A program made the translations under genes and the position numbers. From NCBI RefSeq assembly GCF_003668045.3, contig NW_023276806.1, positions 229,829,187 to 229,893,186 on the forward strand: a DNA stretch of 64,000 bases, given 5' to 3'. Positions 13,002 through 27,020 of this stretch are shown one piece after another. Position 1 is the first letter of the stretch. Each line of letters begins with the position of its first letter. The notes below the pieces were generated by a model that saw only the letters and a program-made list of their open reading frames with translations, searched no databases and had not been told where the DNA came from. The stretch comes from Cricetulus griseus. Taxonomy: Eukaryota; Chordata; Mammalia; Rodentia; Cricetidae.

Positions 13002-16000
13002 TCAATCCCGAGGCCGGTTGACCATGACTTCACCCAGGGCCTCCAACACCTCTCGCTTGTAGTCATCAAAGTCACCATCGATCTGACTGACACTCTGCTC
13101 CTCCACCACCCACAACTGGCAATTGGTTTCTGTGATGAGCCGGGCATCGTGGCTAACAACAATCACAGCTGTGGAGAAAGATGATAAAGACAGGGCAGGA
13201 GGGGGAATCGAGCGTGGAGAAGAAGAGCCCCAGTCCACACTGCTTTGTCTGCCCCCCCAGCAGACTTACCCCCCTGGTACTCATTGATGGCCTCCCCCAG
13301 GGCATCAATAGACTCAATGTCCAAGTTATTGGTCGGCTCATCCTGTGGAGAAGAAGAGACCCATGGCAGAGCACTGCAACACCTGTCTGCAGCTCTTACC
13401 TTCAAGCCCCTTTCCTGTGCCAGGCCCACTCACCAAGATGAGGACATCAGGCTCCCGACAGGCCAGCTCAGCAAACACAACTCGGGCTTTCTGCCCACCT
13501 GCCACAAAAGGAAGAGGCAATCAGATCCCTGTCACCTGCCCACACAAACCACATTCTCTCTGTCCTCAGGCCACGGGGGCTCCTCCTCCTCCCAGTCTCC
13601 AGGGGGAGCCCAGGAGGTCCTACCAGAGAGTTTGCAGATCTGGATGGTGTGGGCATGGCTCTCGAGGCCAAAGCGGCCCAGGCACTTGCGGGCATCCTGG
13701 TAGGGCAGGTTGAAGCTGCGCTGCAAGTACTCAGTGGGGGTCTCCTCCATGTGCAGCTGCTCTGCATACTGCTGGTTAAAGAAGCCAATTTTCTGCCCAA
13801 GAGGAGAGGAGGTGGTCAGTGTGGTCAGTCAGGGGCCTGCTTCCTGCCAGACTTCTACACCTCAGTCCCACAGCCAGCTTACCAGACGATGGTTCTTTCT
13901 CATTTCCCCGTTGGTCTGCAAGAAAAAGCAAGCATAAGAGCAGGGATGCGGGAGGGCGGCGACACCACAGCCCAGTTTTTCTTTTCCTTTTTTAATGTTT
14001 TTTAAAAAAGAGTCATTTATTTATTATGTATAATGTTCTGCCTGTATGTATGCCTGCACACCAGATCTCATAACTGATGGTTGTGGGCCACCATGTGGTT
14101 GCTGGGAATTGAACTTGGGACCTCTGGAAGAGCAGCCAGTGCTCTTAACCTCTGAGCCACTCTCCAGCCCCCCCCCTTTTTTTTGGTTTTTTTGAGACAG
14201 GGTTTCTCTGTAGCTTTGGAGCTTATCCTGGCACTCACTCTTGTAGACCAGGCTGGCCTCGAACTCACAGAAATTCACCTGCCTCCACCTCCCAAGTGCT
14301 GGGATTAAAGGCGTGCGCCACCAACGCCCAGCTCCTTTTTAAATTTTATTTCTTTTGTATACTGTGTTCTGTCTGCATGTACCCATGCAGGCCAGAAGAG
14401 GGCACCATTACAGATCTCACTACAGATGGTTGTGAGCCACCATGTGGTTGCTGGGAATTGAACCCAGGTCCTCTGGAAGAGCAGCCAGGGCTCTTAACCT
14501 CTGAGTCATCTCTCTAGCACCTCCCTCCCTCTCTTCCTCTTTTTTTTTTTAATATCTTCTTGGTCTTTTTTTTTTGGGGAGGGGGCTTTTTTTTCTTTTA
14601 AGATATTTATTCTGTATACAGTCTTCTGCCTGCATGCCAACAGAGGGCACCAGATCTCATTCAAGATTGTTGTGAGCCACCATGTGGTTGCTGGGAATTG
14701 AACTCGGGACTTCTGGAAGAACAGTCAGTGCTCTTAACCGCTGAGCCATCTCTCCAGCCCCCCCCCTCCCTTTTTTAAGATAGTCTTATTTTGCAGCTCA
14801 AGCTAGCCTTGAATTCACAGTGATTGCCCCTGTCTCAGACTCCCCAGTGCTGAGCTTTTGACTAGGAACCACCAGGCTACCTCAATGTTTTCTTAGGAGA
14901 AACAAATCTCATAGTTGGGCTGGGAATAAATGAATACAAGAAAGGAAAAATGGCTGGGGTGGTGGTGATGGTGGTGGTACTCGACTTTAATCCCAGCATT
15001 TGTGAGGCAGAGGCAGGCGGATCTCTGTGAGTTCGAGGCCAGCCTGGTCTACAGAGTGAGTTCCAGGACAGCCAGAACCACATGCACAGAGAAACCCTGT
15101 CTCGGAAAACAAACACACACATAGGAAACAATGGGTACACGGTCAGGTAGAGGTAGGGTGAGGAGGGCACTACTGAAGGAGACCTCCAGATTTCCTTGCA
15201 GTGACTGGGAGTCCAGTCACTAGGTGGGTGGCATCAGCCTGTAATCCCAGCTACTTAAGAGGCTAAGAAAGGACAGGGATGGCAACATTTGAGGCTACTC
15301 TGGGTAATTTAGCAAGGCCTTATCTTAAAATAAAAAGTAAAACAAGATGAAGGCTACAACGTGCTAAAGGCCCTAGGTTCAACCCCAGTATTACAAATGA
15401 CAAAACCAACCCTACGATGTGGTGTGAGGAGCCAGTCTCAACAGCGCAGAACGGCAACGGGATAAATTTCAGACTTGTTAGCTCTAACAGATAAGCCAAA
15501 GTTCTGGGCTCCGTCTCTGCACCCCACCCCTACCCCACACACTTCTAATCAGTCTAACAAGGACACACTGTCCCCTGTCATCTGGTGAATGCTGGGCCCT
15601 TCCCTCTCCCTTTTGGCTTTAGGACTCACTGGTGTCAGCTTGCCAGTCAGCAGCAAGAGAAGGGTGCTCTTCCCTACACCGTTGGGGCCCACGATACAAA
15701 CTGGAAGGAGACGGATGGGTGATCAGAGAACCAGCCTCAATCGGAGACTCCTGCTGCCACCCAAGTCACCCAGGACAAACTCACTTCGAGAGTCCATGTC
15801 GATTCCAAAATCCAGGTTCTTAAAGAGTGGCTTCTGGCCCTCGTAGCCAAATGTCACACCTGAGGATAAGCAGCTACTTATAATCTCTGCAGTCACCCCA
15901 GATCCTGGCCCCAAAGGAAAGGGCGCCCTTACCGTGCAGCCCTAGCACAGGTGGGCTGAGGGGCGGTGGATCTGGGAAGGTGAAACGCACGGTGTATTCC

Positions 16001-19000
16001 TTGGGTCGCTTCAGGAGCTCAGGCGGCTCCTGAGACTCTTCGTCCTGGTTTTTCCGTCGGCACTTCTGCTGTTTTCGAGTCAGGACTTCCTTGGTTTGCT
16101 TCTCCTGGATGAGGGAGGAAGGAAGCGCTCCAGACGCCGCCCAGTCCCATGGGCTCTCCCATCCTGCCCTCCTGCCCTCCTCTGCGAGCGTGGGCACGCA
16201 CGGCCTGCTTGGTGGACTTGCCCCCAGCTTTCAGCTCCTTCAGCTTCTTCTCCTGCTTCTCGTACTGCTTCACCAGCTCTTTCTGCTTCTGCTGGTACAT
16301 CTTCTTGAAGGTCACTGGGGTGGAGAACAACCAGGGACAGGTGAACGGGGAAGCAGCCACCTATGGAGGTCTTGAGGAGACAGCTCACCACCATGCCCAG
16401 GGGCTGCTACTGAGGCTCTGCCACCTGTCCCCAAGCCACCAAGGGCAGGCGCGCTTACTGTAATTGCCCCTGTAGTAATGGAGCCTCTGGGTGTCAAGGT
16501 GGATGATGTCAGTGCAGACGTCGTCCAGAAAGCCCTGGTCGTGAGAGACGATCAGCAGCGTCTTCTTCCAGCCCTGAAGGTAGCTGCAGTGTAGACAGGA
16601 GTGTGGAGTGTCACAAGGGTGTGAGCCCAGAGTGCAGACAATAGGGTGGGGACAGGGGAAGAAGCGTGGGAGCCAATGACACAGAGGCTGAGAGCATGGG
16701 CAGGGCAGTGAGCGCACTTATTGAGCCAGATGACAGCGTTGAGGTCCAGGTGGTTAGTGGGCTCATCCAGCATCAGCAGTGTGGGTTCCATGAAGAGTGC
16801 CCTGGAGAGGAGTGGAGTCAAGGTCAGGAGAGGAAGGCATCTGTTCAGCAAACCCAGAGCCCCTGGTTGGAAAACTATGTGAGAATTTTTATTAGATAGG
16901 GATCAAAATGGAGAATGACCCAAGTTCTCGCAATGCACAAGTGAGGATGGTGAACGCTGGCCTCAAACCTGCTTGCTAAGTAGCCCTTGGAAGAAAGGAA
17001 AGGGAAGAGACACTGGCAGAATAGAGGTCGGACCCACCTGGCTAGGGAGACGCGCATGCGCCAACCCCCAGAGAATTTCTGGGTGGGACGATTCTGCATC
17101 TCAGGGTCAAAGCCCAAGCCAGCCAGGATGCGCCTCGCCTTGGCCTCTGCAGCCGCTGCGCCAGTAGCCCTCAGCTCCTCATACACCTGGAGGAGGAGAA
17201 GAGGACACATGGCCAAGGGTCCAAGGACCCCCCAAGGCTTACCTGTGTCCCCTACGCTGTCTCCTCTACCTTTTCTAATTTCTCGGCAGCCGTGTCATCC
17301 CCCTGCTCCAGCTGTCCCTGAAGCTGTCGCTCCTGCTCTAGCAACTTGAGTCGCTTGGTGTCGGCACGAAGAACAGCTTGCACTGCTGGCGTTTCATCAG
17401 CCACCACCTCTGCAGGACGGGGAAGGTCAAGAGGCCAATGCCAGTCCTGCCTGCCAGACCCGTGCAGCACATCAGGTGTCCTCCAGCCCTTAGTCCCCTA
17501 GCCTGCAACCGTCCCGGCCCCCAGCCTCACCCTGCTCGCACAGCAACACATCGATGTTGGGGGGGATGCTCAGGGCGCGGTTGGCAATGTGCTTCAAGAG
17601 CGTGGTCTTGCCTTTGCTGGAGAACAAGGGCCATGAGGACCTGGCCACCCAGTGCAACCCTCCTGCTCCCCTTCAGTCCCATCTTCTTACCCATTGGGTC
17701 CCACCAGCCCGTAGCGGCGGCCTGCGACGATGTACAGGTCAGCGTTGACAAACAGCTCCTTGCCGTGGGCTGAGATGCTGAACTTTTCCAACTGCAGCCA
17801 ACAGAATGAATGAGCCCAGGACAAACATGCATACACCTGCTTGTCCCAACCCTGACCCTGACCCTACCTACCCCTTTCTGCGGTGGGGTTGGAAGGCGGG
17901 CCCTCTGACCCCTTTCCCTCCTCTTTTTTCTATTGGCTTTCCTATCACCTTGCTCAAGCTAGCAGGACCCTTTTTTCCTTAGGGCACCCACCCCTTCACA
18001 TGCCTTCTTGTTTGCCAACAGCCCATAGGCACGGTGAGGGCAGGCCTCTGCTCAAGTAAACAATGGGCAAGGGCCCTCAGACCCCACCTTGATGTCAGAT
18101 GCGTTCTCTAACATCGCCTGCCGCGAAGACACCTCTGCTTGGGACACGGAGAAGTCATTTTCCGCAGCATTAGCTGCTTTTAATGATTCCACCTGGCGTT
18201 CATAATCCATCTGAGAAGGAGGGAAAGGATGTTTGATGTCCATATTGCCATGGCTGAGACAGGGCTCAAGGACACAATTCTGTCCCCCTTTCAGCCGCTC
18301 TACTTCAAGCAGCCCCCAAAGCTCTCTTCATACCTCGCCTTACAAACCCACGGAAACCATGAAGACCAATGCTGACCTGTTTCTTTAGCTTTTTCTTTTC
18401 CTTTTTGCTAAGGTTGGCATAGGGGTCGTTTGGCTTCGTCCTCCCGTCTTCCTCTTCTCCCTCTTCCTCTTCACCCTGTGAGAACACACAGCCATAAACA
18501 AACAAGAGCAGCAGCACCATCAAGGACTAAGGATTTCTCACACCGCCGGCTCTGCCGGGTGTGGTGGCGCATGCCATCCCAGAACCTGAGGCAGTGAGTT
18601 CTACGACAGCTAGGGCTACACAGAGAAATCTTGTCTTGAAAAACCAAAACCCAACAACAACAAACAAAAACCTCAAGATTCCTGCCATGCAGGGAGCTGT
18701 CTTCTCCACCCAGACTGGAGATGGGTTATGGTCCTCTCTCCTAATTATCCCAAGCCACTGGTCTGCATGCAGTCCTTTGTCAATGTCTGCCACCAGGAAC
18801 CACAGGTAAGAAATGACATAACTTCCAAGTGTAGCAGAGGGTGGGAGCAAATGAGTTTGTCTAACATGTCAAGAACACATGTGCAGTGTGCAGCCTGAGG
18901 GTGTCACCTGCTTGAGGTACGGAGAGCTACAGCACACCGGTGTGGTAACGGACCAGGAGCACGGCCAGATGTGTTCTCTATCACAGCGCCAGTCAACAGT

Positions 19001-22000
19001 TGGCACAGGCAGGACCAAGACCATCAGAGGCGAACCCCAGGCCCTTTCCTCTTCCATCCAGTGCTGTAACGCTGGCCTCTGGGCCAAGCCTGACCCAATG
19101 CCTGTTGGTCTTCATGTGGCCCATGGGATAAAATGGAAGATGAGACAGACACTGTGTAGCCCTGGCTGTCCTGGAACTTGATATGCAGATCAGGCTGTCC
19201 TTGAACTCACAGAGATCCACCTGCCTCTGCTTCCCAAGTACTGGGATTAAAGGTGTGATCCACTATGCTGGGTGTCAGTGCCTCATTGTACAAAGTCTGT
19301 GACCCGAGTTCTGATCAGCAACAGACTGCACCCCAATCCCACCCCGCAAGATACAAACCTGCTCTGCATTCTTGGCCTTTTCTCTGTCCTTCCCTGGCTT
19401 GGGAGGCTCCTTCTCTTCAGTTGTTTCTTCATCATCTTCCTCCTCACTGTCTAGGGCTGCAAACTTATTTTGAGGCTAATGAGGAAAAGACAGACCTGAT
19501 GAAATGCCCCACCCAGGAGAGCTGTCGGCACCCCCTGCAGCCACTCTTACCTTGGCCTTTGCTTTGGACTTCTCCTCCTTACCCCGTCTGCTCCTGAGCC
19601 CAGGCTGCTGTTCCTCAGATACAGCCTGCAGGAGACAAACAACAGATGACTTCACTACTCTGCCCCTTACCAGCATTTCAGCCTGCCACACTTCACGGGA
19701 CACGGGGGACTCAACAGATGGGTTAGGAGGCTGCTGAGGAGGAGCAGCAGCAGGTGCAGGCAAACCAGATGCTGAGCATAAATAGTGTCCCAAAAGGAAG
19801 AGAAGAGGCAGGCAGAGGGCCTTTGCTTCACATTCTGAGTTTAAATCTCTTAGAGTACCACATGACTGACAGACTGATGACGTTAAAGAGAGGGGTTCTG
19901 CTGGCGCGGGCAAGGCACATGTGGATGAGGTGGCTTACAAGCAGGAAACTGGCTTGTCTGTGAGGAGGCCCTGGGGGTGGAGCCACCACCTCACCTTATT
20001 GATGCGATTCTTCTCTGGCTTGGCAGGCTTGGGAGCGTGTTTTTCCTCCTCCTCCTCCTCCTCCTCCTCGCTCTCATCCTGAATCAGGGCTTCAAAAACA
20101 TTCCCACCCTACAGGGAAAGGCCACAGAAGTCAGGGGGGGGGCTGCGACTGCCCTTAGGAGTCTTCTCTCCTACTGACAGCTCACCTTGGCTTTCTTCCC
20201 TCCTCGGGGAACCGGGGCAGACACTGAAATGACAGGGGAAAGGAAGCGGTCAGGAACATTCCAGTGTTTGGCTCCTTCACTTCACCAACTCAAAGACCTT
20301 GCAAGAAATGAGGCCTTATTCCCTGCCAATCAAGGATGTCAAATGTCCTCTACCCCTCAGGTTTCTTTCTTTTCTTTTTGAGACAGAGTTTCTCTGTGTA
20401 ACAGTCCTGGCTACACTGAACTTGCTTTGTAGACCAGGCTGGCCTTGAACTCAAGAGATCCTCTGCCTCAGTCTAAGTTTGGGGTGTGCCACCACCTCCG
20501 AGTGTCCCCTCAAGAAACTTACCCTGGTCCTCATCAACGGCTGGCACAGAGAGCTTCTTAAGACGCTCCATGAGCTCCTTCTCCTCCTCTTCCCCGTCGT
20601 CGTCCACATCCTTCTTCCGCCGGCCTTTTCGGGTGTCGCGCTTTTTCTTCTGCTGCTGAGATGAGAGTGTGAGAGTCGGCTGAGGTCCTGTCAGCTGGGT
20701 CCATGGTGCCCTGGCATCCCCAGCCCATCTAGCATACCTGCTGCTGCTGCTGCTGCTGCTCCTTCTCCTTCTGTGTTTTCTCTTCTTCTCCAGCTTGTTT
20801 ATCTTCTACGGCCAGCTCCTCAAAGAACTACAAAGGGTGAGACACAGGCAAGCTGTTCAAAGGCTAGTTAGCCATCTGCATGCAGGCCCTCCTCATCTTG
20901 CTGCTCTCTCATTTAAAAGTGCCAGTGGTCATTTGTTTTTATTTTAATTCACCATGCTGGCTCTCACTCATGTTTGATTATTTTGTTTTTATTTTAATTC
21001 ACCATGCTGGCTCTCACTCATGTTTGATCCCCATGGCCTTTCATTTCCACTTTTATACAAAGGATGATACACGCATGCCCACCGAAGCTTTGAGTCCATT
21101 GATACTTCTCAACCTCCACAACTGCAAGAAAGCAGTATTTGCTCTTTGCAAGCCCCACCCCCCAAGACAGGGTTTCTCTGTGTAGCCCTGGGTGTCCTGG
21201 AACTCACTCTGCAGACCAGGTTTGCCTTGAACCCAAGAGACTCACTCATTCGCCTGCTTCTGCCTCCTGAGTGTTAGGATTAAAGGTGTGCACCACCATC
21301 ACCACTGCCCACATCTTTTTGAGTTTTTAAAAATATTAACTCTTGCCCACGCCTCTAATCCCAGCACTCGAGAGGCAGAGGCCGTCAGATCTCTGTGAGT
21401 TCAAGACCAGCCTGATCTACAAGAGTGAGTTCCAGGACAGCCTCCAAAGCTACAGAGAATCCCTGTCGCAAAAACATTAACTCTTGGAGCTGGAGAGGCA
21501 GCTCAGTCATTAAGAGCACTGACTGCTCTTTCAGAGGACCTGGGTTCAATTCCCAGCACCCACTTGGCAGCTCACAATAGTCTGAAATTCCAGTTCCAGA
21601 CGACTTGACACCCATGGCAAAGCACCAATGCATATAAAATAAAAATGAATAAATTTAAAAAAATTAACTCTTTGAGAATTTCACATGAGCCCATGTGCTC
21701 CTGCTTCATGAGTTAATGAAACAACCCACCCACCTTCTCCCAGGGAGATCCCCCCTTTGACTTCACATGGCCATCTACACTGCCTGGGAACCAACACCCA
21801 CGTCACTTCTTGTCCCGGACCCCCATTTTCTCACCGTCTTCTTGGTCTTCTTGTCCTTTTTGCCTTTCTTCACCACTTTCTCTGGAAGGTTAAACAGACA
21901 TCACATTAGCTTATTCTAATGCCCAGCAGTCCAAGCTTCCTGCAGAGCTCCAACTGGCTCTACCATGAAGAACTAGTCTGGTCATCACTCCCTGGTCTTA

Positions 22001-25000
22001 CAGAAACAATCACTTCTACTTTCATCCATTCACACAAACACCTATTACTTTAAGGCATTTTTAAAGATTTTTTAAAATAAGTATCGTGTGTATGTGCACT
22101 ATGAGCCTACCATCCCACCTAACTGGAGTTACGGATGTCATGAGCCACCATGAACGTGTCCTCTGCAAGAGCAGCAAGTGCTTGTCATCATTCGCCATCT
22201 GTCCTGTCCTACAAAGACCTATTTATTAAACAGACATGAGGCGTCAGAAAATGCTTGCACTGGGGGTGCAAGCAGCGAATAAGACCACGGTGGCTTCCCC
22301 CAGTGCTTGTAGGCCTTTGGAAGACAGGTCTTTACAGAGACAGTTCCTGAACTTGCCCAAGGGGAAGAAAGGGCAGATCTGGTGGGGAGAGAGGCTAGCC
22401 TCAGGTCTAGAGCCAAGCATGGCCCCGTGGAGGAGGCAGCTGGCTAAGCCTAGAGAAGCTGTCAGGCACAGTGACATGTTCAGATCAGCTGTGAGAAAGA
22501 AGAAACACACAGCTGGCACACCTAGGTCAAACGGAACAGCATCAGGTAGCAGGCAGGGGCTTTTTAGTCGGGTAAGGAACCACAATGTGTTGCATGATCT
22601 TTTGCACCTTCAAGTCTTGCATCCACTTCAGAGTGGGGCAAGGACGGGAGGGGACAAGAAAATCGGAGAAATCTGCTGAGACTATTTCAGTATTTTTATG
22701 GGGGGAGGAGAGGGACGGGGGCAGAATGCACAGGGTGGAGAGGTGCCCAGACATGCAGTATGAAGTACATTCCTGTGTGGTCTTGCATCCCAGAGAGTGA
22801 CCGAAAGACCATCTGTCTCTCAGGGAGCAAAGGGAGTCAGACTGATTCCACTCCTGCCCAATGTGTCACTCCAGGCAGCGGTCTACGAGCAACCGCCACT
22901 CTCCATCCAGAGGCAGAAGGGATCACACGACTCCCCTCATGGCCAGGCCTACAACCATGTCTTCTGAATGACCACACTCACTCATAGCAGTTTGGTACTC
23001 AGTCCTGTGACACACAAGCAGCTCTCTGCTATCACTGCATTCTTTAAAAAAAAAAATACATCTATTTTATGTGTATGGGTGTTTTATCTGCATGTGGTGC
23101 TCAAGGGGGCCAGGAGAGGGCGACAGATCTTACAGGACTAGAGCTATACCTAGCTGGGAGTGGGGATTGAACCAAGGTCATCTAGGAAGTGCTAACTGCT
23201 GAGCCTTCTTTCTCTTCAGCCCCACAAGTATTCTTAGATCAGAATTCCACGTGTTCCATAGTCCTTATTTATTAGGAAAGTCTTACTAAATACCTACAAA
23301 ACAAACAAACAAACAAAACAAAACAACCCTGGAGATATGAAAAATCTATTTTAGAGTTTCAAAGCCTAACGGAGCCGGGCGGTGTTTGCACAGGCCTTTA
23401 ATCCCAGCACTTGGATCTCTGTGAGTTTGAGGCCCGCCTGTTCTAAAGAGTGACTTCCAGAACAAGTCCAGAAAGATACTCCAAAGATACACAGAGAAAC
23501 CCCCATCTTGAAAAACAACCAAAAAATACAAAACAAAACCAACCTTCCCCCCAAAAAACCCCACCTCAAATTAGTAAAATTAGGACAACCGGGTGTTGGT
23601 GGCACACGCCTTTAATCCCAGCACTCGGGAGGCAGAGGCAGGCGGATCTGCCTCTGCCTCCCAAGTGCTAGAGTTAAAGGTGTGAGCCAGCACGCCTGAC
23701 TTCATAGCTCCATTCTCTAAATTCTAAATGTGAGGAGATAAATATCACAGAGGTCAGCGGACCGGAGCTGCACTGCATCTCTCCTCTTCCAAACCTTAAG
23801 TTGTCCTGAGCCTCAAAGCAAAAGGAAATGCTTTAATGTTATCACTCTTGGCCCATTATTTGTAATCCAGGTTAACAGGCAGGCTGAGGAAGGAGAACTG
23901 GGTTTGAACCCTGTCTCAAAATGAACAAGAGCGGAGGAGGAGACTATCTTGACCGGCTCAAGGCTATTCTCCACTTTATAGCTGGTTATAATGACTCAAG
24001 TCTGTACCACCAACACTTCAAGGCTCAGGCTGGAGCAACACATGTTCAAGACCATTCCTGGCTGTACATGGGCTTAAAGGCCAGCCTGGGCAGTAATAGG
24101 CCTTGTGTTAAAATAAAACCAAAAAACCTCTCATCTGTGTTTATAAAGTGTAAATCAAGCAAAAGTGAATTTTATGTTTAGACTTGCATCCTATGCCCGA
24201 GTGTTTAATCCATTCCTGTAGATCCTAAACACTCAGGGCTAGCAGTCTGGTCTGGGTAGCACTTCTTTTTCTTTTCTGCTGGGTTTACACAGGGACAGGG
24301 TTTCTCTGTGTGGCCCTGGCTATCTATGCTCACTATGTAAACCAGGCTGGCCTTAAACTTGAGATCAACCTGCCTCTGCCTCCCAAGTGCACAGGTGAGC
24401 GCCATCACCCCACTGGGTATGGATTCTTAACAAATACCTTGTGTTTGTTTGTGTTTTGGCCAGGTGATACTGTCTGTCTCCTCAGTTGCCTCTAGTTTCT
24501 CTGGCTGCTCTTGCAGCCATGCTCTCACCCTCTGTGCTGACTGACTAACCCTTATTGGGGAGGTTCTTGAGGTTCCCACTCCCATCTGCACTGTCTAGGC
24601 TGCTTCATCTATAACTACTTCAATTCTTCCCTCACTAGAGATAGCTGGCCATTTGTCTTTGTTATCTCTTAGAAACCTCCAACTCAACCTTCAAAGCACA
24701 CTGGGATGGCAAGGTGGCTCCCATGGAGAGTATCAGCTCAAAGAGCCAGGTTCAATCCCCGGAGCCTCCACACAGGTGCAACTGCCTGCAAAGTTGTCCA
24801 CTGACTTCCGGACCAAACTTGCTCCTCCCTCAGGAAAACACTGACTCAGGCACCGGACCCACGACTCAGCAGTTTGGTGTACTCGGCTGCTCTTTCAAAG
24901 GGTCCAGGTTTGATTCCCAGCACTCACATGGTGGCTCAAAACCAAGTGTAACGCCAGTCTCTGGGGATCAGAAGCCCTCTTCTGACAAGGCGCGCACACG

Positions 25001-26738
25001 GTGCACATATGCTCACGCAGGCAAAACATTCACACACACACACTCAAAACAAAACAAAACACCCCACACCCTCTTTAAATGTTTTCCACCTTACAGTCCA
25101 ATACCCTCCCCTCTTGTTAAAAACTTTATTTTCAGGGAGCAGGGGGATCCCAGCACTTCAGCAGCAGAAGCGGAGGATTTCAGTGAGTTCAGGGCCAGCC
25201 TGGTCTACAGAGTAAATTCCAGGATAGCCAGGGATACACAGAGAAACCCTGTCTCAAAACAAAAACAATCAAAACCCAGAACAAAACCCAACAAAACAAA
25301 AAACGGTTTTATTTCCAGGTCTGAAGAGATGGCTCAGCAGTTAAGAGCACTGGCTGCTTGCTCTTGCAGAGGACCTGGATTCAGTTCCCAGCTATCAACC
25401 CTCTTTAATTCCAGTTCCAGGAGACCCAACGCCCTCACTGGGCATGCAGTACAAAGTAAACATTCACATAAGTAATTCTCTCCCCCACCAGCTAGACATG
25501 GTGGTGCAAATTTTAATACCAGCATTCAAGAGCCAGAGGTACATGGATCTCTATGAGTTCCAACCAGCCTGGTCTACAAAGTTAGTTCCAGACCAGTCAA
25601 GGCTATATAGTGAGACCCTGCCTAAAAAATATATAAAAACAAAAATATTTTAATTAAAAATATTTTTTCAAGTACTCCTATCAACCAATAGCCTATTACC
25701 TATTCCTTTAACTGCATCTTGACTAATAGAGTGGAATTCTTCAGTCTTTACCCTTTATCTAGTCAGTATCTGGGTGTGGTCCAGGCCACTGGACAGTGAC
25801 ACTTCTGTCTCCAAGGCATTACTGTTTCCTTGCCCTTCTTACAGAAGTCACTGCCAGAGCCTGGGTAAGCGGTGTTCCCGAGTCTATCTTGACCCAAGCC
25901 ACCCTCCACTTTTCACTGTTGCTGTAATAAACTGATCATAAGAGATCCGGCCGGCTTTGGCTACCTAAGATTTTGTCTTAACTAAGCCGGGTCGTGGTGG
26001 TGGCGGTGGTTCTGGCGGTGGCGCCCGCCTTTGATCCCAGCACTTGGGAGGCAGAGGCGGGCGGATTTTAGAAGACAGCCTGGTCTACAGAGTGAGGTTC
26101 CAGGGAAGCCAGCCCTATGTAGAGAGACCCTTGTCTTTTAAAAACAATAAAAGTTCGTTCCAACGACAACCGATCAAACGCCTGTGGGATCGCCGTCGTC
26201 TTTCTTTCGCGTCTTTTCTACCTCCCCATGGAGTGACTTGGTGCCTCTTAAATAAGAGTTCTCGTTCCCTCCATCCCGCGCCCGCGGCGCATCGCCCAAC
26301 GCTGACAGTGCCGTGCCCCTGTCCGTCCTGACCCACGCAGGGTTAACCCTCGGGGCAGCCCGCTCGCCCTGGGCCTGGCCGGCTCGCCCGCTCGCAGAGG
26401 GCGAGCGGGATTAGGGGCTCCCGGGGTGGGGGATCGCGGCCGGGCTCGTGCCGTGCTCGCCTGCACCGCGGCAGTGGAGGCGATCGCAGCTCTCCCAGCT
26501 CGCGTGCGCTCGCCCCTCCCGCTGAGCCATATGCTCGCCCTCGCCTCCGCTCGGCCGGCCACCCGGAGCTCCGGCGCGCGCGGCCTCTGCCGGACGCACA
26601 CGCGCGGGACCCACGTCCCACGGCGGCCGCCGTCCCGGCCCCCGCCCTGCCTCCTCCCCGCTCACCCTCGGGGCTCGTGTCCTCGCCTGACCCGAACCAC
26701 TTGGGCTCGGGTGGCTGCTGCTTGGGAGCCTTCGGCAT
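13002..26738 (-). CDS. ABCF1: ABCF1 (ABC50), ATP-binding cassette subfamily F member 1
   Basis: Soluble twin-ABC ATPase that binds eIF2 and ribosomes and promotes translation initiation (family knowledge). Twenty-five coding exons in transcript order: 26666-26738, 21835-21881, 20738-20827, 20523-20655, 20186-20223, 19995-20108, 19551-19625, 19359-19475, 18377-18475, 18088-18210, 17691-17791, 17531-17616, 17270-17409, 17038-17186, 16718-16801, 16459-16583, 16202-16314, 15933-16104, 15785-15859, 15630-15700, 13883-13915, 13624-13792, 13434-13498, 13270-13342 and 13002-13168. Phases agree and give 843 aa, close to the human protein. The charged Lys/Glu N-terminal part contains a nine-Gln tract split across exons 3 and 4. 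ABC1: Walker A GPNGKGKTT, signature FSGGW, Walker [14 protein letters not shown]2: [25 protein letters not shown]. It has no membrane segments. It starts in a CpG island and ends VNRPRD. Confidence 0.98.
17187..17269 (-). ncRNA. Mir877: Mirtron microRNA miR-877
   Basis: This 83-nt intron of ABCF1 (intron 13) starts GTAGAGGAGA and ends TCCTCTTCTCC...CAG, the arms of the known mirtron miR-877. AGGGGACACA on the 5' arm pairs with TGTGTCCTCT on the 3' arm with one G-U, so splicing alone would release a hairpin. Against the miR-877-5p sequence I remember, the seed (bases 2-8) is unchanged, while three internal bases differ and the 3p arm lacks two Cs. Confidence 0.92.
20932..21030. repeat. 50-bp direct tandem duplication
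   Basis: ATTTTAATTC begins at 20941 and again at 20991, and the 50 bp that follow are essentially identical. It lies in ABCF1 intron 2, between exons 2 and 3. Confidence 0.9.
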
Positions 26739-27020
26739 CGCGGCGGCAGTTGCGGGTACTCCGGGGACCTCTGGTGCTGTTTCCGCTTCCGGCGGCGTGG
26801 GGCCGCCAGTGGGCGGGCTCTCCACTAGACGCTCCGCCCCGCCCCGCCCCCGGGTGAGCAAAGGCCTTGGGCGAGGGGGCGTGGCGGCACCGCGGCCTTG
26901 GGGGCGTGGCTTGGGAGGAGACACCACCTTACCCGGAACCGGCGAGCCCGCAGCGCGTTATGACGGTCCCCACGCCTGAGCCGCTGCTGGTGTGGCGACG
27001 CGGTGACACCCAAGGAGCGA
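26739..27020 (-). promoter_or_regulatory. ABCF1: ABCF1 CpG-island promoter
   Basis: CpG-dense DNA spans about 26250-27020 around exon 1. Upstream of the ATG are an ETS-type site inside the 16-mer at 26777-26792 (minus strand CCGGAAGCGGAAACAG) and a run of GC boxes (CCGCCCC) at about 26830-26852. No TATA box was seen. The same 16-mer occurs upstream of PRR3. Confidence 0.7.

Larger units (their letters stand above)
13985..26150. repeat. SINE-rich ABCF1 introns
   Basis: Main elements: B2 (-) 13985-14165, 14336-14515, 14580-14760; B1 (-) 14180-14335; B1 (+) 14960-15110; B1-like 15220-15335; B1 18555-18660 (+), 19135-19265 (-), 20370-20500 (-), 21165-21310 (-), 21345-21475 (+); B2 (+) 21485-21655; B2 (-) 22060-22200 and 23050-23220; B1 23370-23545 and 23585-23700; B1 (-) 24290-24415; B2 (+) 24695-25060 (two) and 25320-25480; B1 (+) 25130-25265, 25490-25640 and 25985-26150. 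15340-15600, 22210-23040 and 23710-24280 hold nothing I recognise. Bounds are approximate. Confidence 0.75.
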
